Of a stretch of 64,000 bases of DNA, positions 12,601 to 27,600 are shown piece by piece. The notes under the pieces are model-generated. The model searched no databases and was not told where the DNA came from. It saw only the letters and a list, made by a program, of their open reading frames with translations. Origin of the DNA: Formicarius rufipectus (lineage: Eukaryota; Chordata; Aves; Passeriformes; Formicariidae); contig VXAU01002076.1 in the NCBI GenBank assembly GCA_013399695.1, positions 234,135 through 298,134 on the forward strand. Reading direction: 5' to 3'. Positions within the stretch are counted from its first letter, which is position 1. Every line of letters starts with the position of its first letter. Position numbers and translations under genes: made by a program.

Positions 12601-15600
12601 CAGGCCAAGGATAGCACTGACGGCTTTTCTTTGCACCTTGCTAATCCTGTTAACACAGAAACCATCCATGAGATCCATTCATGTGTCATGCACAGATCAC
12701 TTGTAGATCAAAGGTTTAATAAACAGAGTGGAAGTGAAAGAAACAATTTAATATACCAATATTCATTGGATAATCTCTTTCATTCTGAGCAACATTCATG
12801 TTCCCTTCAAATTATAGGTATCTTAAATCTCAAAGCGTCTTTACCACAATCAAGGAGCACTCAAGTCTTTCAAACTTCCCATAAAAATTCAGTATGGTGA
12901 AGAGAGGTGCTTAAAGAAAAGCATCAAACTCTGGCAAAAGTTTAGCTAAACTCTTGAGCTCAGACAAAGGCAGAGGTGTTTTAGAGAGAAAGGCAATTGG
13001 AATTTTCTGTTCCCAATTCATGTATTTAGCCAATACTACCAAAACAAATAGCATATTTTTATTCACTGGGAGCACATAAAACATTGACTGGGTCATTGCT
13101 ACATTATGGAATGAGTCGTAAAAGAGTGAGGGAAACAGGACTGCACTGGAATCAAACTATGACCTTGCAAAGAATAAGAGTGTGACTTGATACCATTCTA
13201 AAATCTGCCAATTGGGATACACACCCCTCACTGTCTGTGTCCAGCGCTGCTGCCAATTCAGTGAAAAGTAAGCCAGTCAGAAAGTGTTGCTGGCGGTATT
13301 CAGCTGAGAGGTCAAACATGCCAGTGATTTTCTGGTCCTGGAAACTAGAACAGGAGCTGGAGTTCTGCAGAAATATATTAGAAGTCAATGTATGATCACC
13401 AAAATCAAAGCTTCTTAGAGAGGTCATAGTCATGAAACTAACAGAAAAACTCTACCAGAGGAAAACCACAGACTTTGAAAGAAGGTTGGACATTTTGGAG
13501 GAAAACTTCTGGGTGTGACATAAGTTTCAAATTAGTTGCTTGATAGGATGCAATCTCATCCTTTCCATTCTGAGGTAGCAACTCATTTAACATTTTTTGA
13601 GATGCAAAATTTCTACCCTGTTTAGTTTGGACAAGATGTAGAGTCAGAATTTTCTCCATGTCTACCATTTTTAACGCTGCTCTTATTGTTGCAGAGTAAC
13701 CATTGGGTATCATACAGCAAGAGGCTGCCTCTGCATTAAGAGAGCCTTTAGTGTCAGGAGTTCCTCAGTGTGTCCTCTTCAGCATCCATGATGCCTAGCA
13801 TGGAAGTCAGGCCAGAAAAGGCATGTGAACCATGTTCCTTTTCACCCTGAAAATCCTTGGCTGAGCTTTCTGGCAGCTGGCATAATTTAGAACACCCTTC
13901 AAACTGCTGCAACTTATAGCTATGATTAATATACAGCCAGCCCAGGAATGGAAAGTTGCTGCTATATCTGTGTTGTGAACTTCATAGCTTCTCCCATCAT
14001 AGGTGTGTGCCACAGGTCACCTGGAATGTTTTTGTCCTCAGATAAGGTGAGCATAAGTCTTAAACTCTATTCCTCAATGCAACTACAAGGTTATGAGGGT
14101 CTGAATTTTGCTTTTAATTTTTACTCTTCAATATTGTTTGCCAGTATTTCTGCCAGTCACCCAGGAATAGTCCCAGAACAAAAACACATGAAGTATCAAT
14201 ATACCACATAGGGGCAGCTGTCTTCCAGCACACTGGGTCAAATGAAACCCATGTCTCTGAGTAGCCCGATGCTTTGGGTTCATGTGCTTAAGCCCACTCC
14301 CATTCAATCTCAAGCAGACTGTACTATTGCTGTGCTATGTTTGTGTGGAATAACATCAAAGTGTAGAGCACCCAGTTAAGAGCATTTGGCTTCTCTTCAA
14401 GAATTTAAAAAGATTTATTCACATGGCCATATTTCTACTTAAAATCCCACTCTAGCCAGGCAGCACTCCTGCAGACAGGTCAAAATTACTGCAAGGCTGG
14501 TCAGCTAACATATTAAATCATCCAAGGGCCACAAAAGCCTTATTGATTTGTGCAGGTTGCACTTCATAGGTTACTCCTAAAGGAGAAAAAGAGTTGATGG
14601 TGTTGCTTGAAGGAAAGATTGAATAAACTGGTGTCTGCCTAGCTCTTACTTACTAGAACTAGTTACAAGAGTTATGCTGATGTTTTTCTTTCCTCCATAA
14701 GCATAAGAGTCACATTACTTGTTCTTTGGCATTCAGGATTAGCATTAACCAATTGTATTGGGAAATCCCAACTCTAAGACCTTCATTCTTTGCTTTTATG
14801 ACCAGGTAAAGTGTCAAGAAAATATTATTTATTATTATTGACTTGTGACAACCCTTAAGGTATGAGATGTAGCTCATCTTGGCATCCAATCAATTCTTTG
14901 GCAATGACACTTGAAAAAGAAACAATGAATTTTAACTGCTGCATTAGTCAGGTGTTTTTGTACCTCCCACCATTTTTAGTTTCAATTCCATTCCCCTGCC
15001 TTCAAGGGTTGTGGCAGTTATGGGGCATTGCATTGAATTGCTTCATTAGAGTTCTGACTCCTGCAAAATCACTGAGGTGGAAAACAGACAGTCTAGAACC
15101 CTTTAATATGGGGTTTGCCCCATTGTTAAAAAGCAAGTTACTGCCTAAGCAAAATGTAGAGGAGAAGAGCAGAAGACTGGCAATATAGCACATTGCATGG
15201 CAGTCAACAGTGTCCCTTTGGAATGTGTTTGTGAGCATTATGGTCAAGAAGAAGGCTGGAAAGCCCTGACATTCAGGAAATCTAGAGCAGCTTCAGTATT
15301 AGGTCAAATCTGGGAAAATATGCATGTACTGGGAATGACATCCTGGGAGATGTGAGAAATGATGACTATTGTGTGGAGTGGTCTACTTAGGATACATGAA
15401 TGTTTCCACATAGAAAGTTATAATGTTAAAATGAAAACACTGTCCAAAAAAACACCAAGAAATCGTGGAGAAAGTCATAGCATCATTGGTACTACTGTGG
15501 TGGGAAGGAACCCAGAACAAAGAATGCTGCTACTGGAAAAAGAAAGAATGATAATCCTGCTCTGAACAACACGAAGGCTCAATAGAAATTCCCTGTTCCA

Positions 15601-18600
15601 GTATAATGAAAATTGCAGTGTATTAGTCACTAACAATAGTGGTAACATCTACATTCACTTGGAGTTCATTCAGAAGTTCATTTAGAAGGCAAAGACACAG
15701 AAAGTTTTCTGTGCACTGCTGCATGCCATAATTCTCCAAAACAGACACTAAAAGTCATAGAATCCACAGAATACTGTAAGCTGAAAAGGACCCACAGGAA
15801 TCATGGAATCCAGCTCTAATGTGAATGTCCCATGCAGGGATCAAACCCATGACCTTTGTGCTATTAGCACCATATGCTCTAACCAAACTTGTGGTTGTGT
15901 GTGGATAGTACAAAGGTGTGCCTGTAAATTAGCCTTCAGAGCTGTGTTCCTTTTCGACCTTCTATGTCTACCTTAACAGTCATTTTCTGTGTGTATGTTT
16001 CTAGATGACCATGTATCTGTGTCATGTTAAGTTTTAACTTGTGTAGGTGCAGTTTTGCAGTAGTACTCCTCGTCTTTCCTCTTCTGTCCCTTTTCCTTCA
16101 AGAGGGAGGTTTTTCTCCCTGATCCAACAGTGGCTAATTCTAAACTAAATATTTGAATACAGAGTAATGTAAGTCTTTCTCTGCATATGTGCTTCATGTA
16201 ACATTCATGTAATATCATCCAATGGACAGCTACCTGGGATGATAAGGAAGGAGAGGGAGATGATGGAGCAGATGGGGATGTCATGAAGAAGAAGTTCAGA
16301 TTGAGGTAATGCTCATGGCTGCAGAGAATTCTCAGGAACTCAAGTCTCATGGAAATCAGGGTGGAGAGTGAATTCAGCTTGTTTGAAAGCTGAAAAAGCA
16401 AACAAAAAAGTGTCAAGTAATGGGTTTGTATTATCTAAATTACCATGCAGTGAAACATCCTGCTTTCTGAAATGGAAACAGACCTATAATTCAGCATGCA
16501 TTAAAATGCTCACTGTACTCAACTAGCTTACATACATCAGCGTTTCTTTGTTTCACAATGATGGTGTCTCTCTCCGCACTCCCCAGCTGACTTACCAACT
16601 TTTCAAGAGGTAATAAATATTTTCTTTCTTTTTTTGCCCCAAAAGAAAATTAGATAATATTTTTCTCTTTTGCATAACATAAAAAATAAAAACAATCCAA
16701 ACTTTTCTGAATCTGTGACAAACTCATAAAAAGGCCTGCTGAGCAATACAGGGCATCAGTGGTCTTGTGATGTCCTTTTATATCAACAATGACATCAGTG
16801 GATTACTGTATATACTATAGGAAAATCGGGTGTTAGGCACCTTGCATTCTCCTACCTACCATCTGCTGCCAGAGGGCCTTCATTTGCCAGAAAACTACAG
16901 TGGGTATAACAGGTCACAAACCAGAAGGAAACGTTGCCCTACAAACACAGCAAGTGTCTTATAACAACATCCTGCATCATTACTTATTTTTAATTTTGGG
17001 AGGCTAATTTTTAGAAGAAGACAAAGATGTATAATTTTGGTTGACCCTCCCCTGCCAAATCAAAATACTGTCCTCACAGCACTGGAGGAGTCAGAGACTG
17101 AAATCGATCTGTGTGGTCTGCAGAACCTACTGCTAAGGGATTAAAAAAATTAAGGGAAGAAAAGGGGTTCCATGGATGCTCTACAGCAGTTCAAAGTATA
17201 ACATTGCTAAGAGTCTTCACCTCCACTCATTTTTTTTCCCTGCAGACTACAAATCAAAAGAGTTTTAAAGTCACTGCATAAGCAATAAGAAATTGGTACC
17301 TGAACCTTAAACACAACTCAAAGGATCTTGATGGATAAACTAATCAAAAGGAACAATGTACAAGACTGGCCAAAAGCCAAATGCAATCCCAATCATGCAC
17401 AGTGCCTACCTGATTGCAGTAATGTTTGATAAGATTAAACACAAATCCTCGGTCCATTAAAGAAAGAAGATCATACAAGAAAAACGCCAGGCTGATATTA
17501 ATTTTTTCTGCTTGTTCACTTTCCTTGGAAAAAAAAAATCAGTTATGATGTATAAAACTTACATAAATGAGGAAGACTTTTTGAATCATGAAAAGGTAGC
17601 ATAGCCAACAGCTCCCCTCATCTCATGGAACATACAGGATAAGATTGCGTCAGCTCTCCAGTTCACATGATCATATTAAAATTGCATAGAATCACTTCTG
17701 TAAATTATTTCAAGTGTTGTAGCTGTCGTGGGGAAATATCATGGGATGAATGAACAAGTTCATCTATGCAAACCTTTGGGCTGACAACAATGAAATGGAA
17801 TTTGAGACCTGTTCTGAATCCCTATTGGCTGCAATCCTGCATATGAATTTTTTCCCTTCTGTTGAACCTCAGAGAATGCTGGTTTAGGTACTTAAAACAT
17901 AAAATATTGTTCTAAAATTTTAATCAAAACCTGTGCTGTCTTTGCTGATGGAATGGCAAGTATTTTGTTTAGAAATTTTAAGTGTAAAATTGATAGTAAA
18001 GAAACACTGGTAAGATAAATGTGGGGGTTACCATTCAGCAGCTAAGCTCTTGTGTGCTTGAAATTGGCCTGATTACCATAGATACTCAACCTGAAGTAAT
18101 AATCACAAAGAACTTCATGTGCCCTCTAAAATGAAGCTACAGTTACTTCAAACATACCAATTAAAATAATAAAATCTCAGAAGTATATGTAGTTCACCAA
18201 AAGCATTTAGTGGAGATGCCTGAAGGATCTGCATACATTTAATAGCTTCAGAGTCTTCAGGAGGGCTCACTCAAAACTGACAGAGGAGATGACTGAGGAA
18301 AATATTGTCCCTACTGGCACCTTTGTCCAGTGAGAACAGTCTGGCACCTCAGAGTGGCCACGATTTCATTTTTCAACCTTTTTGTTGCTCTTCAGGAATA
18401 CACAATCTGGAATTTACAAAGCAAAACATTTGTCCACTGTGAGGGAAAAGTTACTTTTCCACTACTTTATTGGGTAGGCTAACATATGCCAGACATATCA
18501 CTGCAGAAAGCCAGGGCAATCTGACGTACTCAACTATGTATTGAAACGTCAATTATTACTGCTTGCATTTAAACATCAGACATACATTACCCACTGCTCT

Positions 18601-21600
18601 GTACAACCAACCCATGGCCCTATTTCTGAAAACAATGCAGTGGGATTTTCACACATAATCAGGCTCTGTACACTCACTGTATCAAAATTAAATTGAATTA
18701 ACAGCCCACAAAAACATCCATATTTATTGTGAGGGAGAAATAAATATTAATATCTTGGCATAGCCTACATTTCTGTTAAAGCATTTTGAAAAATGCAACA
18801 AATTTTTATTCCATAATGTATTTTTTAAAAAAGTCACTGACACCTGAAGAAAACATTTCTGTGCAAATTATTTTTCTGCATGTGGCTGTCAGAGAATCAA
18901 AGCATTGAGCAAAGGGTAGTTTTAGGAACAACCTTGTGGTGGACAGTGACAATCCCTTCTGCCAATCTCTGCCCTCATTTATCTGGTCTTGGCCCTCTCC
19001 TATTTTCTGCTCCTCAACAGCACAGCAGGGAACACTTGGAGAAAGCGGATCAGGAAACTGAGCTGGTTGAAAAGTGATCTGGCAGGCCATCTCTCCAGCC
19101 TGCTGTGGCACAGAACTCTGCTGGGCTAGCACAGTGCATTTGGAAACTCTGTGGCATGACAACAAGCTGGTTGCAACAACTGAACAGTCACTCTGTGCCA
19201 ATCTGTGGCCTTAACTTTGTTTACTGGGCAGCGCAGAGTGATATCAGTGGTATAAGCTGACAGTAGTAATGCTAAAATACAAATTGCAGTTTGTGATCCT
19301 TTCAACTTTATAATCTGTTGTATTAGTGCAAGTTGTTAAAAGAAGATAGCATTTCATGGAACTTAGGGCTTATTTCTTTTCTTTAATTTTCAAGTAGTCA
19401 GTGCCTCTTTAAAGAGGTCAGGGGTTAGGTCACTCATGGCTTTTGCAACCCTCATGAGGAACTCTGCCTTCTCTACAAACTCCGCTACAAAGAACTCAAA
19501 TGAGGAATAAAACACAGTGCTGTAGGAATAAGGGTAACTGGAAAGGGTAAGTAAGGTAACAAATAAGAAGGGCTGCTTGGGTTGCAGTCTGATGCTCGGG
19601 CATAACCTGGCATAAAGCATCAATGACACTGAAAACGGATGTTCAGCCTTTCCTGTTGATGGGAAAGGGAAATCTCTCCCTGCACACTGCAGCCACATTG
19701 AGAAGCAAGCTGGAGAACTGAGCTGAATAAAAACAAATTGTCTGCCAAGGGAGTGCAAGGCTCACATTTGCATTGCCACAACTCTCACTTAAGATCCATG
19801 TGAAAATATTGCCTCAGTATTGGTTTAATTCTAGTGAGATTTCTGAAATTTAAATGGGATTAAATATAGCTCATTGTAACACAAGATCAGTAGCAAGGAT
19901 GCACAGTGCTTATTTCATGCACTTACCTTTGGTGGTTTGACTAAAAGTGCAGCAATCTCTGAAGTAACCACACTAACTATAGTGGTAATGTCATCTTTGA
20001 AGCGATCGGAAAATCGGCTTCTTCGTGGGTTGTCTTGCTTCTCTATGTTATGAACATACTGAGCCATACTCTTTACCTACAAGTCAGAAAAAAAATATTA
20101 AAAAAACGCCCAAACTGGATGTAAAGTACTGCTTTAAGTTTGTTCACGAAAGTAAGATTTCCTACTTATTTTTCCCTGAATGTAATAACTCATCTCAGAG
20201 CTGCTGTGATAAATCCTACTTGTAGTGGTAGTGACAACAGAGAGTCTAAGAGTCAGACACAGACACACATTGATTTCTATTCATATTCATGCAGTTGGCT
20301 ATTCTCAACATCTGAAATCAAAATCACACTCCCCCAAACCCTTGCATCTGCAGTTTCAAAATGCTGCCGCTTGCATCTTTTGCCCTTCATGATGAACAGG
20401 GACTAACACTTGTGGAATTCTTATTTTTGACCTGATGTTGGGTCACATATATGCTGCCAGCAGAAATCAGTATGTTTTTTCCACTGACATACATCACCTC
20501 AGGGCTCTGTAAAACTGTGTGTTTGTGGAGCTCTGTCACTGCTCCCATGTTGTTAACGAAATGGGAAAGACAGGAACAGGCATTTACAGAAAAGGAAGGG
20601 TTTGGTTTGATGAGTGTGTCTCAGTCTTTTGCAAGCTGTGGACCACTGCTCACGTAGTTCACGCAGAACTTTGCCGTCACTACCATCAGTGTGGAATGGA
20701 GCTGAATATGAAGAATTCTTTAGTTGTATTTCCATTATTTGAGACCTTTCCTTTATACAGTGGGGCTGAATAACTGAAGAGGTTACCCAACTAAATTTGT
20801 GCCTGACCACTAACTCAATGTGAAATACTACTGTCAAATCTTACCAGGAGCTCAAAGAAGAACCAGGCATACTTGAAGACAGATTCTCTCACCATGCCAG
20901 TGCTGACCACCATCTGCAGTGCCAGCTCCTCGTGGAAATGCTAGATAATAAACACAGACTGTTGGAAAATGGCTTCTCAATCAACTTGTCTTCCATTTTC
21001 AACATCCTGCATCTTCCCTGTGGGAAACCACTCCATACTTGGGAGTCTGCAGCTGGATGGGGGTGTGTGGACACCCTTGTAGGATCAGAAGGCATATTTG
21101 ACCAAAGTGCCATTTAAAGAATGTTGGTGACACAAAGACTTTGGGACCCATTTTTCTGTGGATCCAGAATCCTGAAAAACTCAACAGGGAAATGCCTGTG
21201 GTCTATCCTCAGGCATTGTCTATGTGTATGAAAGCAGCAGTCATGTTTCCCACTACCCACTAAAAAAAGCACATCCGTGTTTTTCTGAGAGGAGGTAGAA
21301 ATAAGATTGAGTCTGTTGTGTGGAGCAATAACCACACAAGACCCTGTACAGAGGTTTGTATTTGGAAACAATACCTTTGCAGTAAGATCCGACCAGAAGA
21401 CACTCAATCCTAATTATCTAAACTTTTAGAAAATTCAAATATGGACAACAAATTTATTGCAATGTCCTTTTTCTGTTCCTGACACAAACAATAAAGTGAA
21501 TGATATTCCTAAGCATATTTACATTGAATAGCACAAAATAATCCATATAATATTACAACTCGGTATAAACATCAATGCTTTTTGACAGAAATCAAACCAA

Positions 21601-24600
21601 TACACATTAGTAAGACTGGAGAGTTTGTTAAGTGTAACTCAGATTCTGAACTGCTCATTGCAGGGCTTTCCCTCTGCTTCTTCATTCAAAGTCACTGCTG
21701 TTGATCAATGCCAAACAAAAGATACAGTGCTGGGAAAACTATGTGATATACTATCTTCTATGTTGTTAAAAAGCTATTTGGGAGTACACACTCAGGATAG
21801 AAAGGAATTTCTTGGCTCTAAAGGCCACAAAAAGGGACAAATTAAAACACTCTTTACAGAAGAAAGAGGTGGCAAAATTTCTGAATGGAATTGACTGTAA
21901 CACCTAAAGGCAGCTATCCAAGGGTAAACAGCAGTGGAAAACGATTGAAACCCTAAGACCTCGAGAAAGAAAGCAACATAGGATCCAAGCAGCCTGCTAC
22001 TTGTCTAAATCTGTTTGTAAAAAGGATCTGAGACTCTGGAGCAGAAGCAGAAAGGTTTGAGTAATATTTACCCACTGATTCAATATGCCTTGTTTGATAA
22101 AATTGGTTGCCATTTTGTTCTGTTGTTCCCCTCTCCTCATTTAGTGCTGTAGGACACTCCATGTTCTGTTAAAGAGTTCCCCCACACATAGTGATAGCCT
22201 ACCTTTTTATTGGGCGGTCTGGGGTTTGCACAAATGGTTGACGTGTCATTTGTTCCTTCAACATAGTAAGACATCCGACTGGAGCTGTGCTCCATAGACT
22301 GGAGGACATACCCAGAATGAAAACATAATGGTTAACCAATGACTTAAGCTCATTAACAGAGCAGAAATAAGCAGCAGTGGGTTGTTTGTTTGTTGGGTAT
22401 TTGGGGGATTTTTTTGTTCTTTTTTTNNNNNNNNNNNNNNNNNNNNNNNNNTTTTTTGGATATGCACAGACCCTCGCCAACACAGCTCTTCCCTTTCCTT
22501 CTTTCTCCCCATCATGCTCCCAGTGGAGGCTGAAGGCCACCTGAGACCAGCAGCAGCCGCCGGAGGAGGGTGCAAATGCCAGCACTGCCATCGCGTGCCC
22601 AATAGCAGCACTGCAGCTGTACTTTGAAAATACTATTCACCCTTAAAAGGTGTATCCCGTGGAACTACATCCTAAATTAATTAGCATCTCGGAGTCCTCC
22701 TTCCAATAAAAGTAATGCAGATTTAAAAGGCAGTAAAACAGCAGTAGCCAATGGTAAACTGCTACATTTATCAATGTGATGAAGCTGCAATCTCAAATAT
22801 TTTAATTTTGTGTTAATTTGGAAGAATGTCTTGACCTCTGTTTTTTATTGTTAGTGGTGGTGGTGTTTCTTGGGTGTTGTTTATTTGTTTGTTTGTTTTT
22901 CCCCCCTAGGACACAGTATATTACAGTAAAAGAAATAAAGTTATTACATTGAAGTCTATACTATATATTTGCTATGGATGAATATATATGCCCATATTGA
23001 ACAAAACAAATACATTGTCAAAGCCTGTGCATCTTACTAGTTTGGGCTTCATTTGCTGAAGACAAGCAGACATTCATTTAACCAGAGAGGCACATGGTCA
23101 TTCAATGGCAAAAAGACTTCAAAGTGTTTCAAAGAATAACCTACTTGAGAAGCAGTATTTTACATACGTAACACTCAAAGAAAAGAGTGTCAAAAAATCA
23201 AATCTCTCAATGGAGTATCTAAACCACAAACAAGAGGCAGAATTCCTATGTCTTGCTCTCCACTGATAAGAAACATCAGAGTTTAGCAATGGGATTCAAG
23301 ATGTGTCTACACAAAGTCAGATAAACGGTAAATACTTCTGGGAATACATACAAGTGCATGTACAAGACGCAAATCTGACTCTCAAAGACAAAATCTAGAT
23401 TATTAGATTTTGGACCATACCATTCTCCAGATACTGGACTTTGTTTCCTTACCTTGGATGACAGGATATTTTTGACCTCCTCATCACTAGCAGTTTGTGT
23501 AACAGTGATGTCAGGATTGCTGCAGCTTATCACTCGGCTCTGCAGGAGTTTACTTCCCACAGAAACAGCAGAAGTGCGTCCAAATGTGTAATAACGAGAC
23601 TCGGTCGAAACGGCACTGCTGCCTGCACCTGCCCGTAGGGAGACATTTGAATTAAAAATAAAGGACATATGTATGAGACAAACATGAGTTTCAAGCCAGT
23701 TTTGCTCAGTGCTATTACAGCATCAGCATTTTGAAAAGCATAAAGCTCCTGAAAATCCCACCACTAACTGCTTCATTAACAAATGACCTAGATATTGAAT
23801 GACAAGGTGCAGATGCTAACCCAGTCAACAGCACACACGGGGATTGCACAAGCAGTAACAAAAGATAAAAGAGGACTACCTGAGCGGCAGTACTATCACC
23901 ACAGCTCTTTCTTCCCTTCAGCATTTTTTAATTTGCTGCAGATTAAGACAGTATTCACAGGCCTGAACTTCAAATATCACCTTAAAGAGATAATACTATG
24001 TGCAAAGTGTCCAAGTAGGCAAGGAGCACTGCCACCAGAACTTCCACTAAAATATGATCTAGTTTTCAGTTTTGCCATGGACCTCATTTTCCAGGATAAA
24101 GAGCTTCCAGGTGTATGTGAGATCAGACATTTTAGCACATCTTAACATCTTTCTAAATGCCCTTCAAGGGAGATTTAAATGAATATATGAGAGAGAAAAA
24201 GGACTACATATCTTCAGCTTCCACAGCACAGCTGCTCGGTGATAAGTCATTTAACACATACCAATCGATCAACCAAATCCTATAGGCTTTAGGACAATGA
24301 TTGCAGCAGAATAGCAGAATGGTTGAGGTTGGAAGGGCCCTGTGGTCCAACCCTTCTGCTCAAGCAATGTCATCTTGAGTCAGCTGTCCAACCTCCAGCT
24401 GGCTTTCTACTGTCTCCAATGTGAGAGACTTGGGCAACCTCTGGGAAAACTGTGCCAGTGCTCAGACACTCTCCCAGGAAATAAGTGTTTCCTCATGTTA
24501 ACTGTGTTTCAGTGTGTGCCCATTGTCTCTGATCTTCTCACTGGGTGCCTCTGACAACAGCCACTTTCTGCCTTTTTTGCACTCTCCCTTCAGCTCTCTG

Positions 24601-27600
24601 TGCATGTTGACGATCCTTCCCGAGCCTTCTCTTCTCCAGGCTGAACAATCCCAGCTCTCTTAGACTTTCTTCACTGAAGAGACACTCCAGTTCCTTTGTC
24701 ACCTTCGTTGCCCTTGGCTGGTCTCTGTCCAACATTTTCATCTTTTTCTTGTACTGGAGAGTCTAGAACTGGACACAGCACTCTAGATGTGGCCTCAGCA
24801 GGGCTGAGAAGAGGAGAAGAATCACCTGTCTCAACCTGCTGGCCAGCATACAGCATTTTATCCTCTAATGACATCCCTAACACAATGGAGAAATTGGTTG
24901 AGCTTGGCCCTATGCCACTTGGCAGTCAGTTTGCATGGAAAGTAATTTATACATGTACAGGTCAGTAAGAAATTGACATCTTAAGGCCATTTTAATTTAT
25001 GAAGGAAATTCCTCTAGAGAAAGCTTCAGTTTAGGCAATATCTCTTGCTTCATCTTCATGAAGCTACAACATTGCTTGTAGCTTTGGAGTTCTCTCACCT
25101 CAACACTGCATCTTAAACGATTAACTGAGAGATGGAGATTATGCGTGGCAAGTCCATGTTGCTCTTTGCAGCCCTGATATTACTGATCTACCTCTGAGAA
25201 AAATGATGTATCAGAACAGTGCAGTGCTTAAACAGTGTGCAGTCTGGGTCTGAGAAGTTGTTTGCTATGTTACAGGTCAGTTCCTTAGGTCATCCTTTCA
25301 GAAGTATCATGCTGAATGGCATGTGACAAGAAAAAAAGAATACTCTTGTAACCCTTGTACCAATTATACCTGGTTTGATCACTTCTCTTTGACGGTCTGG
25401 CAGACGAAACACATAGTACACATAAGATGAAAGAAGGCAGTTCCTCCCGTGCTGATCTTTGCTCAGCTCTTTGCTGTTGTGGAGACTGGTCACTATTGCA
25501 ACCACAGATTCAAAGGCAAACTGTGAGAAGTTGGCTGTGAAACAAAGGCAAGAATTAGTGTCAGCACCGAAGGGTATAATGTAATTAGGTGAGGGCATTC
25601 TTTGTACCAACAACTAATCCTACAAGCTTCAATTCAGTCCTTAACAGACTCAGAGCTCTAGATAGTAATTGCTATACCTGACCAGACCCAAAGTCTACAT
25701 AGACAAACAAATACTCTTCAGCACACCCACTGACTTTCAACCCAATCACTGCTCTTCTGTCACTTTGTGCTCTGTAGGCAGGCTGTAACTGTAAATTGTA
25801 ATTTCTAGCAGCCTTCACACATTTCCTATAAACTACCTACATGAAGAACACTAAGACTCATTATTGTGCAGCTGACAGATAAATACAAGCTAGTAGGCTT
25901 TTACACAAGTATTGTCGTGGATGACAAGAGTTGATTACCAAAATGAGATAGGAAATTAACTGCACCACTGTCTGCAAGTATGGCTTCCCTCCAGAGCTAA
26001 CATACATAATAGCCAGCTGGCACCCGCAGTAACAGAAAAATCAGTGTGTACTACTATGCTCTCTGTTTTTGTGCTCACTCAACTCTCTCTAAAGAAATTT
26101 GGGTAGAGGATATGGCAGAGAGAGCAAATGTCAGTTGTAGGATAATGATTTTACTACTGTTTTCTTGTCAAACCAACTGAATTCTGCACAAAGCTGAACC
26201 ACAACCCACCTCTGATCTGTATTTTTAGGTAAGTAAACTATTACAGTCTATTGTACCTCCCAGTCAGAGTCTGAGAGTCTCACATATAGAGGAAAAGGAG
26301 AGATGGCAGGAACTCTAGTTAAACCTGACTTAGTTGTGCAATGAAAGTGTCTTGAGAAGCACAACTCTTTCTGAAGTGGACTACCCCAAATACTAAATCT
26401 GAGCCTGCATATTTAGCAATCATTTCCCCCACATTTCTAGGTTGCTTGCACTGACACTTGAAGGCCATGAACCAGTAAATACCTGTCTGGCCAGCTATGA
26501 CCATAGGCTGCACAGCCAGCTGGAAAAGTTTATCTAGTACCAAATGCAAAAACAAGACAAGAGGTTCAAGGCGTGAAGAATTCAAACAAATAATGCTGAG
26601 TTTCAATTCATGTTCCAGTGAAGCCTCTGTAATCTTCTGATCCATCAGTCGAATGGGGAATGTGACTTGATTTTCAAGAGAATGGCACAAAGTGAAGAAC
26701 CTCTCCAGGTGGTTGTCCTGCAAATACAGTGCACTCACAGTTAACAAAGTTGACATAGTTCAAGCTACTGGTAGCTAAGCAAAGCCTGATTGTATCACCT
26801 AATGGGAGGCAAGAAACCATTTCCAACCTTCTGGCTTTCAGTGGTGACTGCTTTTACTGATCAATTTGTAAAGCAGCTGTCACAGACTTTTGTTTGCTTT
26901 CTATCTGGCTCAAATTCAGACTGCAGTTAGATAAGCTTAAAGGGGGAAAAGTTAAAGTCCTCTCTAAAATGCCTGCTGCTTATTGAAGAGACTGTTCCTT
27001 CTATCTGTTAAAACTCTGTCTTGTCATAGGTCTATAGTCCCTCTACCACTAATATCTAAGTTCCAGCTACATACAAGTTATGTGCCCTATGAGTATGCCC
27101 TACTTGTGTTGAAAAAGCATGTTGCAAAGGGGTGATGGATCTACTTCAGACATAGGGCCTCCAGTTGTTACGATATAGCTACCAGGATTAACTAGAATGT
27201 CACGATGGGTAAGAGACACTGAAAAGCAGAAGAAACAAAATAAAGCTGCTCTGCCTTGAACTGGTATCTCAGTTTAAAGATCCCGTGTCCTATTGCATTT
27301 AAATGACCAGAATAATTGGGTTCTCATCCAGAACTAAGCTTCTGTTCCCACATCACAGGGCTTTGACAAGTGAGCTGCCTAATACATCCTGGCAGTGTAG
27401 GAGGCAGGGAGGTGCTATGCCTCTGGAGATGTGGACAGTATCTGAACTAGCCTTGCAGAACAGAAGATGCAGAAACTGGCACTGTACCCTGCCAGAGTCT
27501 TTCAATCATGGCCTAAGCAGACTGCTGCTGAGCTAGGAGGATAACAGCCTCCCTATTGCTCGATGTGACTTGTTGCCAAAAGTGCTCATTTGTTCAATTC

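Noticed and set aside
15836..15886. A functional tRNA-Ile gene
   Set aside because: The 5' part of the cloverleaf is missing, stems are mismatched, and it is fused to a CR1-like tail, so it is a SINE head.
18806..19201. 131-codon minus-strand frame as a gene or extra DOCK8 exon
   Set aside because: Exons 25 and 26 join in phase without it, and I recognise no similarity or splice signals that fit.
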